Shown: positions 8,089 through 16,113, counted from the first letter of the stretch. The stretch: 46,976 nt of DNA from Pullilachnospira_A gallistercoris (GCA_018712125.1 DVHM01000101.1:1-46976); one strand, 5' to 3'. Notes: generated by a model not told the origin, from the letters alone. Program-made: numbers and translations.

Positions 8089-8757
8089 ATGAAGCATAAA
8101 GTCTTTCAGATGATAAGGAGCATGGACGGGGAAGATATACAGCTGCAGCTGGCGATGCAGTGCGCGCCGCTGATCGCGGGACTGAAGATGTCAAATCTTC
8201 TGATTATCCCCAGGGAATCGCTCCCGGCGCTGAGGGAGATTCTGGAAGGAAGTGATATCGCCCATGCCCTTTTGCTGGAAAAGGGGAAGAAGGCGACGCT
8301 GCTTCTCTACTGCAGGAATCAGCTGCAGCAGTATCTGGCAAGGCCCCAGATCCTGGATTTTCTGCGGGGGCAGGGATACGACGACTGCAGTCTGGAATGG
8401 TTTCTGGCATCCCTTCGCATCCGTTATCGGAATCATATGGAAAAGGCAGGTCCTTTTCCCCACGAGATGGGCATCGCTCTGGGATATCCGCTGGAGGATG
8501 TGGAAGGCTTTATCCGCAATTCCGGAGAGCATTTTCTCTACAGCGGATACTGGAAGGTTTACGGGAATCTGCCGGAGAAACTCCGCCTGTTCCGCTATTA
8601 CGAGAACGCCAGGGAACATCTGGTGCAGCTGGTATTCGGGGGCAGGCATATGTCCGAGATCATCGCCTGTTATGGTAACTCGAGAAAGAGAGCGCACGAC
8701 GATACGGCCCTGGCGGAGTGCGAAGCCCTGGGGAAGCAGCTTGCCCGGATGGCATAA
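8089..8757 (+). CDS. DUF3793 family protein
   Basis: A 222-residue soluble protein. The N-terminal block QLAMQCAPLIAGLKMSNLL, followed by LLYCRNQLQQYL and later HEMGIALGYPLEDVEGFI, is the pattern I associate with DUF3793, a Clostridia-enriched family with no established function. No signal peptide or membrane segment is present. GCGAAGGAGGCAGAT precedes the ATG. It is a single-gene unit with its own promoter and an overlapping palindrome. The end of the next promoter region starts about 34 bases after the stop. Confidence 0.75.
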   Translation: MKHKVFQMIRSMDGEDIQLQLAMQCAPLIAGLKMSNLLIIPRESLPALREILEGSDIAHALLLEKGKKATLLLYCRNQLQQYLARPQILDFLRGQGYDDCSLEWFLASLRIRYRNHMEKAGPFPHEMGIALGYPLEDVEGFIRNSGEHFLYSGYWKVYGNLPEKLRLFRYYENAREHLVQLVFGGRHMSEIIACYGNSRKRAHDDTALAECEALGKQLARMA

Positions 8758-8791
8758 GAAAAAATTATAGATTATCATGCGCCTGAATTAT

Positions 8792-8820
8792 TTGACAGGC
8801 AGTCCTTTTCTTTCTAAAAT
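8792..8820 (+). promoter_or_regulatory. Strong sigma-A type promoter for the aldo/keto reductase
   Basis: A consensus TTGACA at 8792-8797, a 17-base spacer and TAAAAT at 8815-8820. The predicted transcript starts near 8827 and begins with the hairpin at 8833-8861. Confidence 0.75.
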
Positions 8821-8832
8821 ATAAGTAGTAAC

Positions 8833-8861
8833 CCGCAGTCTGCCTTTTTGGCAGACTGTGG
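8833..8861 (+). promoter_or_regulatory. 5' leader hairpin of the aldo/keto reductase mRNA
   Basis: The arms CCGCAGTCTGCC (8833-8844) and GGCAGACTGTGG (8850-8861) pair over 12 positions, including one G-T pair, around a loop of five T. No T-run follows, so it is not a typical terminator. It probably lies at the very 5' end of the transcript, where it could stabilise the mRNA. Confidence 0.55.
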
Positions 8862-8892
8862 CGTATCAGGAAAAAGTAAGGAGGAGAGGACT

Positions 8893-10023
8893 TTGATTTA
8901 CAGAGATTTTCAGGATCTGAAACTGTCGGCGCTGGGCATGGGAGCCATGCGGCTTCCGGTTATCGACGGAAACGACGGCGTCGTGGATGAGAAGGCCGCC
9001 GCAGAGATGGTGGATTATGCCATGTCCCAGGGCGTCAATTATTACGACACGGCCTGGGGATATCACGAGGGTAATTCCGAGCTGGTTATGGGCCGGGCCC
9101 TGAAGAAATATCCCAGGGAGAGCTTCTATCTGGCGGATAAGTTCCCGGGATACGATCTGGCAAACATGCCGAAGGTTAAAGAAATTTTCCCGAAGCAGTT
9201 GGAGAAATGTCAGGTGGAGTACTTCGATTTCTATCTGTTCCACAATGTGTGCGAGATGAACATTGACGCCTACCTGGATGAGAAGTACGGTATTTACGAG
9301 TATATGAAAGAAGAGCGGGACGCGGGCCGGATCCGCCATCTGGGATTTTCCGCCCACGGCAGCTATGATGTGATGAAGCGTTTCCTGGAGGCTTACGGCA
9401 AGGATATGGAGTTCTGCCAGATCCAGCTCAACTATCTGGACTGGTCCTTCCAGGATGCCAAGGCGAAGGTGGAACTTCTGAAGGAGTACAATATTCCCGT
9501 TTGGGTTATGGAACCGCTGCGTGGCGGCAAGCTGGCAAAGCTGGATGAGGCCGACGAGGCGAAGCTGAAAGCGCTGCGCCCCGACGAGGGAATCCCGGCA
9601 TGGGCCTTCCGTTTCCTGCAGTCTATTCCCGAGGTCAAGGTGGTTTTGTCCGGCATGTCCGACATGGACCAGTTGAAGGACAACATTGCCACATTTGCCG
9701 AGGATAAACCGCTGAGTGATCAGGAGATGACGACTCTTCTGGGCATCGCCGACGAGATGGTAAAGAAGATCGTGCTGCCCTGCACGGCCTGCCGATACTG
9801 TACGACTCACTGTCCCCAGGGACTGGATATTCCGTATCTGCTGTCCCTCTACAATGAGCACTGCTTTACCGGCGGAGGCTTTATCGCGCCCATGGTGCTG
9901 CAGTCGATCCCCGAGGACAAACAGCCCAGCGCCTGCATCGGATGCAGAAGCTGCGAGGCCGTATGTCCCCAGCAGATCAAGATTTCCGAGGCGATGGCGG
10001 ATTTTGTGCAGCGGATGGGATAG
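8893..10023 (+). CDS. Aldo/keto reductase with C-terminal 2x[4Fe-4S] ferredoxin domain
   Basis: A 376-residue fusion. The N-terminal aldo/keto reductase barrel carries the catalytic tetrad Asp52, Tyr57, Lys83 and His117 (YYDTAWGYHE, LADKF, LFHNV). The C-terminus has two CxxCxxCxxxCP clusters, at Cys297/300/303/307 and Cys348/351/354/358, which bind two [4Fe-4S] clusters. This architecture is common in Clostridia and suggests electron exchange between ferredoxin and an aldehyde or ketone substrate, but the substrate is not known. I chose the TTG at 8893 because AAGGAGGAG lies six bases upstream and the protein then starts IYRDFQDLKLS, as in homologues. Its 3' end overlaps the convergent AraC gene by 47 bases. 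Confidence 0.88.
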   Translation: MIYRDFQDLKLSALGMGAMRLPVIDGNDGVVDEKAAAEMVDYAMSQGVNYYDTAWGYHEGNSELVMGRALKKYPRESFYLADKFPGYDLANMPKVKEIFPKQLEKCQVEYFDFYLFHNVCEMNIDAYLDEKYGIYEYMKEERDAGRIRHLGFSAHGSYDVMKRFLEAYGKDMEFCQIQLNYLDWSFQDAKAKVELLKEYNIPVWVMEPLRGGKLAKLDEADEAKLKALRPDEGIPAWAFRFLQSIPEVKVVLSGMSDMDQLKDNIATFAEDKPLSDQEMTTLLGIADEMVKKIVLPCTACRYCTTHCPQGLDIPYLLSLYNEHCFTGGGFIAPMVLQSIPEDKQPSACIGCRSCEAVCPQQIKISEAMADFVQRMG

Positions 10024-10939
10024 GATTTCCCCGGCGTCTGCGGTATTCCCGGGGGCTTAGCCCGAAGCGCTCCCGGAAGGTTTTCGTGAAATAGCTGGCG
10101 CTGGAAAAACCGGAAGCAGTGGAGATCTCCAGCACCGTGAGGTCAGTCTGCTCCAGCAGTTCCGCGCTCTTGCGCAGCCGGTGGTCGATGAGACAGGCGA
10201 TGGGCGACTGCTGCAGATAGTGATGGAAAATTTCGTTGCAGCTGCTCTTGCACACATGTCCGGCGTCGGCGATCTCCTCCAGGGAGATTTTATCATCATA
10301 ATGAACCTGAATAAAATGAAGCATGTCCTTTAAGGCGGTAAGCTGTCTGGGGACGTGCTTTTTTTCTGTCGTATTTTCCCCCAGGGTGTGGGAGAAGAGC
10401 AGATCCCAGACGGCGAATCCCAGAGACTGGAGAGCCAGCAGGGGATGGGGCTCCTGCGATTTCTCATCCATCTGAATGAGAAGTGACATCAGTTCTTGCT
10501 GCCACTCCTGCTCTTTTCGCAGTTTCAGCCAGGCGAAGGGCGGCGCGTCCCGGAGCGGGGCAATGTACGCCTGTTCCACCGCCGGAGTGGAACAGAACAG
10601 CAGTGGATGCAGCAGGACACAGAGAAAATCGCATTCCCGGTGTTCATCGGAAAAGCCGTAGTGGAGCTGTCGGCTGCTAACCACGAGGCCTTCGCCGGCC
10701 TGAAGCGTCAGAATTTCCCCGTTGACGTTGTACTGCATCTCCCCGGAGAACACCACGATAAATTCCAGATCCTCATGCCAGTGGCTGATGAAGGAGTAAT
10801 CGGGGTAGTGGGAGAGCAGGCCTCTGCGGATGTAGGCCGGAAATCCGGGGAAGTTGTAGTTGACCTCCTCAGAGTCGTCCGCCCGCAGAACGGTGGTATT
10901 CTGATCGATGGTCTTTATTTTCCGAACACTTTTTTTCAT
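9977..10939 (-). CDS. AraC-family transcriptional regulator (cupin sensor + HTH)
   Basis: A 320-residue regulator. The N-terminal cupin-like sensor is recognisable from HWHEDLEFIVVFSGEMQYNV and LQAGEGLVVSSRQLHYGF. The C-terminal AraC double helix-turn-helix includes KISLEEIADAGHVCKSSCNE and the conserved second-HTH signature ASGFSSASYFTKTFRERFG with LSPREYRRR. A ligand such as a sugar is likely but unidentified. It is divergent from the MATE exporter at 11156, and the 216-bp spacer carries two 20-bp direct repeats, so the exporter is its most likely target. The last 47 bases overlap the end of the upstream convergent gene. Confidence 0.9.
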   Translation of the reverse strand: MKKSVRKIKTIDQNTTVLRADDSEEVNYNFPGFPAYIRRGLLSHYPDYSFISHWHEDLEFIVVFSGEMQYNVNGEILTLQAGEGLVVSSRQLHYGFSDEHRECDFLCVLLHPLLFCSTPAVEQAYIAPLRDAPPFAWLKLRKEQEWQQELMSLLIQMDEKSQEPHPLLALQSLGFAVWDLLFSHTLGENTTEKKHVPRQLTALKDMLHFIQVHYDDKISLEEIADAGHVCKSSCNEIFHHYLQQSPIACLIDHRLRKSAELLEQTDLTVLEISTASGFSSASYFTKTFRERFGLSPREYRRRRGNPIPSAAQNPPSPRKS

Positions 10940-10976
10940 GATGGTGCCTTTCTTATGTATGGAAGATAATTATATT

Positions 10977-11037
10977 ATTATCAAAAATATTAGGAGAAAT
11001 CAAGAAAAATATACGATATTATCATAATTATTAGGAG
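10977..11037. repeat. Pair of 20-bp direct repeats, candidate AraC-family binding sites
   Basis: The sequences at 10977-10996 and 11018-11037 fit ATTATCAnAAnTATTAGGAG and match at 18 of 20 positions. Their starts are 41 bp apart, close to four helical turns, so both lie on the same face of the DNA. They sit between the divergent AraC gene and the MATE gene. Tandem direct repeats of about this length are typical AraC-family sites. Confidence 0.6.
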
Positions 11038-11155
11038 CGACAGATACACATGGGCGAAAGTTCGCTGAAGCAGAAGAGAAGAGGAATGTTCGCAGAGAGA
11101 GTATCCGGGCCGGGACTGGAGCGGGTGCTGCCCGGGCAATAGAAAGGAAGAGAAG

Positions 11156-12526
11156 ATGGATAAGACCGAAAAACAGACTTTTTATCGAAAACTGATGGGA
11201 CTGGTACTGCCCATCGCCCTGCAGCAGTTTCTGCTGGCCTGCGTCTCGGCGGCAGATGCGCTGATGCTGGGGTATCTGGACCAGGATGCCATGTCGGCGG
11301 TTTCTCTGGCCGGCCAGGTAACCTTTGTCTTCAACCTCTTTGTGGCGGCGCTGACGATTGGTGGCAGCATGTTCGCGGCCCAGTACTGGGGCAAAGGGGA
11401 AAAATCCATGGTAGAGGAGATTCTGGGGCTGATTCTCCGGGTGGCGCTTCTGGTGTCTTTCCTCTTTACGGCGGCTGCCCTTTTCGTACCGGAGCTTCTG
11501 ATGGAATTTTTTACGAAGGAGCCGGCACTGATCGTATACGGATCGCAGTATCTGCGGATTGTGAGCCCTTCCTATCTGCTCTGCGGCGCCTCCCAGATGT
11601 ATCTGTGCATTATGAAAAACAGCGGGAGAGCTTTTCAGAGCACGGTTATCAGCGGAACCATGGAAGCGGCGGATATTGTGATGAACCTGGTCCTGATTTA
11701 CGGACTTTTCGGGATGCCGAAAATGGGTGTGGCGGGAGCGGCGCTCTCCACCGTTGTGGCAAAAGCCGTGGAATTGCTCTGGGCCATGGCGGACAGCCGC
11801 CCTTCCGGCAGGATTCATCTGCGGCTTTCCTGTCTGCTGCATCCGGACGGGGAACTGCGCAGAAGATTCTGGAAATACACGACGCCGGTGCTGGGGAATG
11901 AGCTCGTCTGGGGCTGCGGATTTGCCATGTATTCCGTGATCATGGGCCATCTGGGCAGCGATGCGGTGGCGGCCAACTCCGTGGCAAACGTGGTAAAAAA
12001 TCTGGTGGTCTGTGTCTGTCTTGGTATCGGTACCGGCGGCGGGATTCTCGTCGGAAATGAGCTGGGAGCCGGAGCCCTGGAGCGGGCCAAGCGCTACGGC
12101 GACAAACTCTGCCATTTTGCCATCATAGCGGGGGCAATTTCCGGTCTCGTCATTCTGTTCCTGATACCGGTGGTGCGCATGATGGGTATGTTGACGCCTT
12201 CGGCTCAGTCCTATCTTGACGGAATGTTGGTAATGTGTACATATTATATGATTGGAAAATCGGTAAACAGCACCGTCATCGCCGGTATCTTCTGTGCCGG
12301 AGGAGATTCCCGGTTCGGTTTTCTCTGCGACGCTGTAACCATGTGGTGTGTAACGGTACCGTTGGGATTTCTGTCAGCCTTTGTGCTGGATCTGCCGGTG
12401 CTGGCGGTGTTCTTTATCATCAATCTGGATGAGATCGTCAAACTTCCGGCTGTCTACCGGCATTACAAGAAGTATCTCTGGGTCAAAGACCTGACGCAGA
12501 AGGAAAGCGCTCAGCCGATGCAGTGA
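11156..12526 (+). CDS. MATE family multidrug/metabolite efflux transporter
   Basis: A 456-residue integral membrane protein with about twelve hydrophobic segments in two halves. Family features include LPIALQQFLLACVSAADALM at helix 1, GGSMFAAQYWGKGEKSMVEE, and in the second half CLGIGTGGGILVGNELGAGA, the repeated loop typical of MATE proteins. It exports organic cations or glycosides in exchange for Na+ or H+. The start is supported by GAAAGGAAGAGAAG. The divergent AraC gene and the direct repeats between them suggest inducible export. Confidence 0.9.
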   Translation: MDKTEKQTFYRKLMGLVLPIALQQFLLACVSAADALMLGYLDQDAMSAVSLAGQVTFVFNLFVAALTIGGSMFAAQYWGKGEKSMVEEILGLILRVALLVSFLFTAAALFVPELLMEFFTKEPALIVYGSQYLRIVSPSYLLCGASQMYLCIMKNSGRAFQSTVISGTMEAADIVMNLVLIYGLFGMPKMGVAGAALSTVVAKAVELLWAMADSRPSGRIHLRLSCLLHPDGELRRRFWKYTTPVLGNELVWGCGFAMYSVIMGHLGSDAVAANSVANVVKNLVVCVCLGIGTGGGILVGNELGAGALERAKRYGDKLCHFAIIAGAISGLVILFLIPVVRMMGMLTPSAQSYLDGMLVMCTYYMIGKSVNSTVIAGIFCAGGDSRFGFLCDAVTMWCVTVPLGFLSAFVLDLPVLAVFFIINLDEIVKLPAVYRHYKKYLWVKDLTQKESAQPMQ

Positions 12527-12545
12527 ACATGGAGGCGGGTAAACG

Positions 12546-12613
12546 GGAAAAGAAAAGTGAGCGTGGAAACATGCGAAGAGGAAAAGAAAAGTGGGCGTGG
12601 AAACATGCAAAAG
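12546..12613. repeat. 34-bp tandem duplication
   Basis: Two head-to-tail copies, at 12546-12579 and 12580-12613, differ at only three of 34 positions. The unit includes GTGGAAACATGC and an A/G-rich part. It lies between the MATE gene and the ribosome binding site of the acetyltransferase gene and brings no new reading frame. Confidence 0.8.
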
Positions 12614-12635
12614 GAAAAAGGATAAGGAGGATAAA

Positions 12636-13271
12636 ATGACAGAAAAGATGACAAAAAAATTGACAGCGAAAGAAAAGCAGCACCGGGGAGATCTTTATCT
12701 GCCGGGGGATGAGGAGATTATGGAAGAACAGCTCCAGTGTCTGGAAAAATTGTATGATTTTAATCAGACCCGTCCGCTGGAGCAGGAGAAGCGGGAGGCT
12801 ATGCTGAAAGAGATGTTCGCCGAGATCGGGGAGGGATGTTACATCGAGCCGCCACTTCATACAAATTTCGGCGGAAAGCATGTGCATTTCGGGAAGAACG
12901 TCTATGCCAACTTCAATCTGACCATGGTGGATGACACTCACATCTATGTGGGGGACTGCACCATGTTCGGCCCGAATGTTGTAGTTGCCACAGCCGGACA
13001 TCCGTTACTGCCCGAGCTGCGGGAGCAGGGCTATCAGTACAACATGCCGGTGCATATCGGGAAGAATTGCTGGATCGGCGCCGGTGTGCTCATCGTTCCG
13101 GGTATTACCATCGGCGACAATGTGGTGGTGGGTGCCGGCAGCGTTGTCACGAAAGACCTTCCCGCCAATGTGATTGCCGTAGGCAATCCTTGCCATGTGC
13201 TGCGGGAGATTAACGATCATGACCGGGAATACTACTTTAAAGACCGGAAGATTGATTATGAGAATCTGTGA
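12636..13271 (+). CDS. Sugar O-acetyltransferase (maltose/galactoside acetyltransferase type)
   Basis: A 211-residue left-handed beta-helix acetyltransferase. The N-terminal cap (YLPGDEEIMEEQLQCLEKLY and related helices) and the hexapeptide repeats (for example IGAGVLIVPGITIGDNVVVG) match the LacA/Maa family. The catalytic histidine is His122 in TAGHPLLPE. It transfers acetyl from acetyl-CoA to the 6-hydroxyl of a sugar; its role is often detoxification of non-metabolisable sugars. ATAAGGAGG directly precedes ATG 12636. It follows the exporter gene on the same strand, so acetylation followed by export is a reasonable guess but not shown. Confidence 0.88.
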   Translation: MTEKMTKKLTAKEKQHRGDLYLPGDEEIMEEQLQCLEKLYDFNQTRPLEQEKREAMLKEMFAEIGEGCYIEPPLHTNFGGKHVHFGKNVYANFNLTMVDDTHIYVGDCTMFGPNVVVATAGHPLLPELREQGYQYNMPVHIGKNCWIGAGVLIVPGITIGDNVVVGAGSVVTKDLPANVIAVGNPCHVLREINDHDREYYFKDRKIDYENL

Positions 13272-13428
13272 TGTGGCTTGATTTTCTGATGTGGGCGGGG
13301 CCTGCTGAGGGTTTGGTTTTTGATGGGGGTGATTTCTGCTGTGGTAAGATTTTGCTGGTAGCTTGGTTTCGTCTGAAGTCTGATTTGTGATGACGGGGAG
13401 TCAGGCTGAGGGAGTTCTTCTCTGTTTG

Positions 13429-13543
13429 GCCCCTGGAGGAGGAAAGCAAGAAAGGGGCGTAATTTTTCTGGCGAGCGGTCGTGAAGGAAAAAGAAAACCG
13501 TGAAAAAGCTGCGCCCCTGGAGAAAGAAAGCAAGAAAGGGGTG
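13429..13543. repeat. Two 31-bp repeats, 84 bp apart
   Basis: Copies at 13429-13459 and 13513-13543 share GCCCCTGGAG, then AAAGCAAGAAAGGGG, and differ at three positions. Each copy has GCCCCT near one end and AGGGG near the other, so each could fold as a loose hairpin. A GAGGAAA...GGGCGT core resembles part of the 34-bp tandem repeat at 12546-12613. Confidence 0.6.
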
Positions 13544-13681
13544 CAGCTGCCGCTTCTGGACAAGGGTATCTGGAAGTTTACCGGCGTGACGAAAATCTAT
13601 GACATGAAAGATTTTGACAAGGTCAGCGAGATGATGGAACATCACACCGACGGATTTATCAAGGCGGCGATCCGCTGCTGA
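13481..13681 (+). pseudogene. Short frame resembling a decayed gene 3' end
   Basis: The last 40 or so codons read GIWKFTGVTKIYDMKDFDKV and then end in a plausible helix (SEMMEHHTDGFIKAAIRC). This looks like the C-terminus of a larger enzyme, perhaps a medium-chain zinc dehydrogenase, but I cannot name it with confidence. The upstream codons come from the 31-bp repeat and are not protein-like. No good ribosome binding site is present, so it is probably a remnant. Confidence 0.3.
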
Positions 13682-13725
13682 TTGTTGCAGCGGTCTTCCG
13701 GCTACCGCAAAGTTGGAAACGGTCA

Positions 13726-13754
13726 TTGGCGATGAAAATTTCTTATGCTATATT
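13726..13754 (+). promoter_or_regulatory. Predicted promoter of the Gfo/Idh/MocA-VOC fusion gene
   Basis: TTGGCG at 13726-13731 and TATATT at 13749-13754 are separated by 17 bases. The predicted leader is about 100 nt before the ATG at 13861. Confidence 0.5.
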
Positions 13755-13860
13755 GAATAGGAAAGGGATGTTTTCAGAGAGATATCCCTATGCCCGGGGA
13801 TTTACATTTCTTTAACAGTCCTGTGATAGGGTTAAAAAAATGAAAAGGAGAAGGAAGAGT

Positions 13861-15999
13861 ATGAAAGTTGGAGTAATTGGATCAGGGGCGATCAGTGACA
13901 TTTATCTGAAGAACATGATCGAGAAATTTGACAATCTGGATGTGGTGTGCATCGCCTCGAAGCATTTTGAGCACGCGAAGGCAAAGGCGGATCAGTACCA
14001 TATCCCGGCATGTACGGTGGAGGAGATGCTGGCGAATCCCGAGGTAGAGATGGTGGTCAACCTGACGCCGGTGGGAGCCCACTATCAGCTGATCAAAGAC
14101 GCGTTGCTGGCGGGCAAACATGTCTATACGGAAAAGACCATGACCGACGATGTGGAGAAAGCCAGGGAACTGGTGGAACTTGCGGATGAGAGGGGACTGT
14201 ATCTCGGAAGCGCGCCGGACACGTTTCTGGGTTCGGCTCTGCAGGCGGCCAGATGCGCCATCGACCAGGGGCTTCTGGGGGAGGTGCACTCCTTCGCGAT
14301 CTCGGCAAACCGCAACAATGATCTGCTGGTAAGCATCTTCGCTTTTCTGCGGCAGCCGGGAGCAGGGATTCTCTATGATTACGGCGTATACTACCTGACA
14401 GCGCTGACCAGTCTCTTCGGCCCGGTCAAGCGGGTGGGCAGCGTCATCGGTACGCCCTATAAGACCCGTGTGAACATCATGCCTGCCAGCCCGGAATTCG
14501 GACAGGAGATGGATACGCCGAATGAGAGTGAAGTGGCGGCGATCCTTCAAATGGAAAATGGAGTGACGGGAACTCTGCATATTGACGCGGAGAGCCATTT
14601 TATGGATCAGAGTTATTTCGCGGTGTACGGCACGAAGGGAATTCTCTATCTGACGGATCCAAATGGCTTCGGCGGCGATGTCCGTTTTCTTCCGAATCCG
14701 CTGAATCCCATGAATCCGGAGAAGGAGATTGTTCTCTGGAAATTTACCCCCTATGAGGAAAATTCCAGAGGTGTAGGACCCGCGGAGATGGCGCAGGCCA
14801 TCGCGGAGGGCAGACCAAACCGGGCGTCCAAGGAGATGGCTTACCATGTACAGGAAGTGCTGACGGCGATCCTGGCCGGCGGCGAGGCAGGAGGTTTTAC
14901 GGATGTGTGCTCCCGGATGGAGCGGCCGCTGCCTCTTGCACAGAGGCCGGTTCCCATCGTCAATATCGGCCACACTTCCTTCCAGATGAAAAACGAGGCG
15001 GCCATGCTGCATTTCTATGGAGATATTCTGGGAATGAAAAATCTGTTCACGCTGACCATGGGGGACCTGATGGTTTCAATGGAAGAGCGGATGGGAGATG
15101 CTGAAAGCCAGGAGAAGTTAAAAGAAATGTCAGAAGAGCAGCGCCGTGAACTAAAGCAGCGGAAAGAATCTATGAAAGCTGTGGCGGATAAGCCCTGGAT
15201 TACCTATATGAAGCTGGCGGACCGCCAGTACCTGGAACTGTTCTACGATATGGGCAGACCCATGGAGCATGTGGAGGATCGGAAGAAAAATTACGGCTAT
15301 ACCAAGTTGAATTTTGAGGTGGACTCCATTGAGGAGATCCGTGACCGGCTGGCCGCTGAGGGCGTGGAGATTGCGACCGACATCCATCCCACGGCGGACG
15401 GTTCCAGGGAGATTGTGGTCATGGACCCCGACGGCAACGAGGTGCAGTTTACCGAGTACGCCAAGGATGGAAGCGGGGCAGTGCCGCTGACGGAGGACCA
15501 TCGCGAGAGTTGTTCGGCGGTCAGGTACACCACGCAGGTGGCATTTCAGGTGCAGGACGCAGTCAATATGGTCAATTTCTACTGCCTGGGATTGGGACTG
15601 AAGAAGATAAAAACCTTGACTTACGGAGAGTTATGTGATTTTGCCGAAGCAAGCGGTATGGCGGATGAGAAGGCACTGATGGGCATGCGCATGATGGGAG
15701 ACCGACCCTGGATCGACTACATCGAGGTGGCGCCTCATCAGTATATCGAGCTGTTCCACACTGACGGGCAGCAGCTTCAGGAACTGCGGGATCTGTCCGG
15801 GTATGACGGATATCAGCACATCTGCCTGGAGGTTTCCGATATCCACGCGGCATGGGATGCCTGCATCGCGAACGGTTTGAAGCCGGATACGGAGATTTCC
15901 CTGGGAGCTGACGGGGCTTACCAGTTCTGGCTGGTGGACCCGGATGGTAACCGGCTGGAGCTGATGGAGTACGCCGAGGGAGCGAAGCAGCTGGGATAA
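13861..15999 (+). CDS. Gfo/Idh/MocA oxidoreductase fused to two VOC (glyoxalase-fold) domains
   Basis: A 712-residue three-domain protein. Residues 1 to about 345 are a Gfo/Idh/MocA dehydrogenase: the Rossmann motif VGVIGSGAISD, then GKHVYTEKTM (the EKP motif reads EKT) and GILYDYGVYYL, where the usual catalytic histidine position appears to be tyrosine. Residues about 364-540 and 553-710 are vicinal-oxygen-chelate domains, each ending in DPDGN. At the four metal-ligand positions the first VOC has His371, Glu459, Lys482 and Gln530; the second has Gln559, Glu630, His653 and Glu700. AAAAGGAGAAGGAAGAGT supports ATG 13861; an in-frame ATG at 13840 lacks a site. The next gene is an alpha-L-rhamnosidase, suggesting a role in glycoside breakdown. 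The fusion itself is unfamiliar to me. Confidence 0.85.
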   Translation: MKVGVIGSGAISDIYLKNMIEKFDNLDVVCIASKHFEHAKAKADQYHIPACTVEEMLANPEVEMVVNLTPVGAHYQLIKDALLAGKHVYTEKTMTDDVEKARELVELADERGLYLGSAPDTFLGSALQAARCAIDQGLLGEVHSFAISANRNNDLLVSIFAFLRQPGAGILYDYGVYYLTALTSLFGPVKRVGSVIGTPYKTRVNIMPASPEFGQEMDTPNESEVAAILQMENGVTGTLHIDAESHFMDQSYFAVYGTKGILYLTDPNGFGGDVRFLPNPLNPMNPEKEIVLWKFTPYEENSRGVGPAEMAQAIAEGRPNRASKEMAYHVQEVLTAILAGGEAGGFTDVCSRMERPLPLAQRPVPIVNIGHTSFQMKNEAAMLHFYGDILGMKNLFTLTMGDLMVSMEERMGDAESQEKLKEMSEEQRRELKQRKESMKAVADKPWITYMKLADRQYLELFYDMGRPMEHVEDRKKNYGYTKLNFEVDSIEEIRDRLAAEGVEIATDIHPTADGSREIVVMDPDGNEVQFTEYAKDGSGAVPLTEDHRESCSAVRYTTQVAFQVQDAVNMVNFYCLGLGLKKIKTLTYGELCDFAEASGMADEKALMGMRMMGDRPWIDYIEVAPHQYIELFHTDGQQLQELRDLSGYDGYQHICLEVSDIHAAWDACIANGLKPDTEISLGADGAYQFWLVDPDGNRLELMEYAEGAKQLG

Positions 16000-16033
16000 T
16001 GTGATATCAGGGAATGAATGTAGGGTACAATAA

Positions 16034-16078
16034 CAGCGTCAGCACACACTGACGCTGCCGGGGCACTCGATGCCTGGC
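16034..16078 (+). promoter_or_regulatory. Two adjacent hairpins in the spacer before the rhamnosidase
   Basis: The first is a perfect nine-base stem, CAGCGTCAG / CTGACGCTG (16034-16042 and 16049-16057). The second pairs GGCA near 16062 with TGCC at 16071. No T-run follows, so these may reduce read-through or protect mRNA ends rather than terminate fully. Confidence 0.5.
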
Positions 16079-16113
16079 ATTCACAGGAAAACATACATGG
16101 GAGATTTTAAGAG

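Larger units (their letters stand above)
13272..13860. other. Intergenic region with repeats and a gene fragment
   Basis: This 589-bp stretch has no intact gene. It holds a pair of 31-bp repeats, a short open frame that looks like the C-terminus of a lost gene, and the promoter of the downstream fusion gene. The first 150 bases are T/G-rich and show nothing recognisable. Confidence 0.6.
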
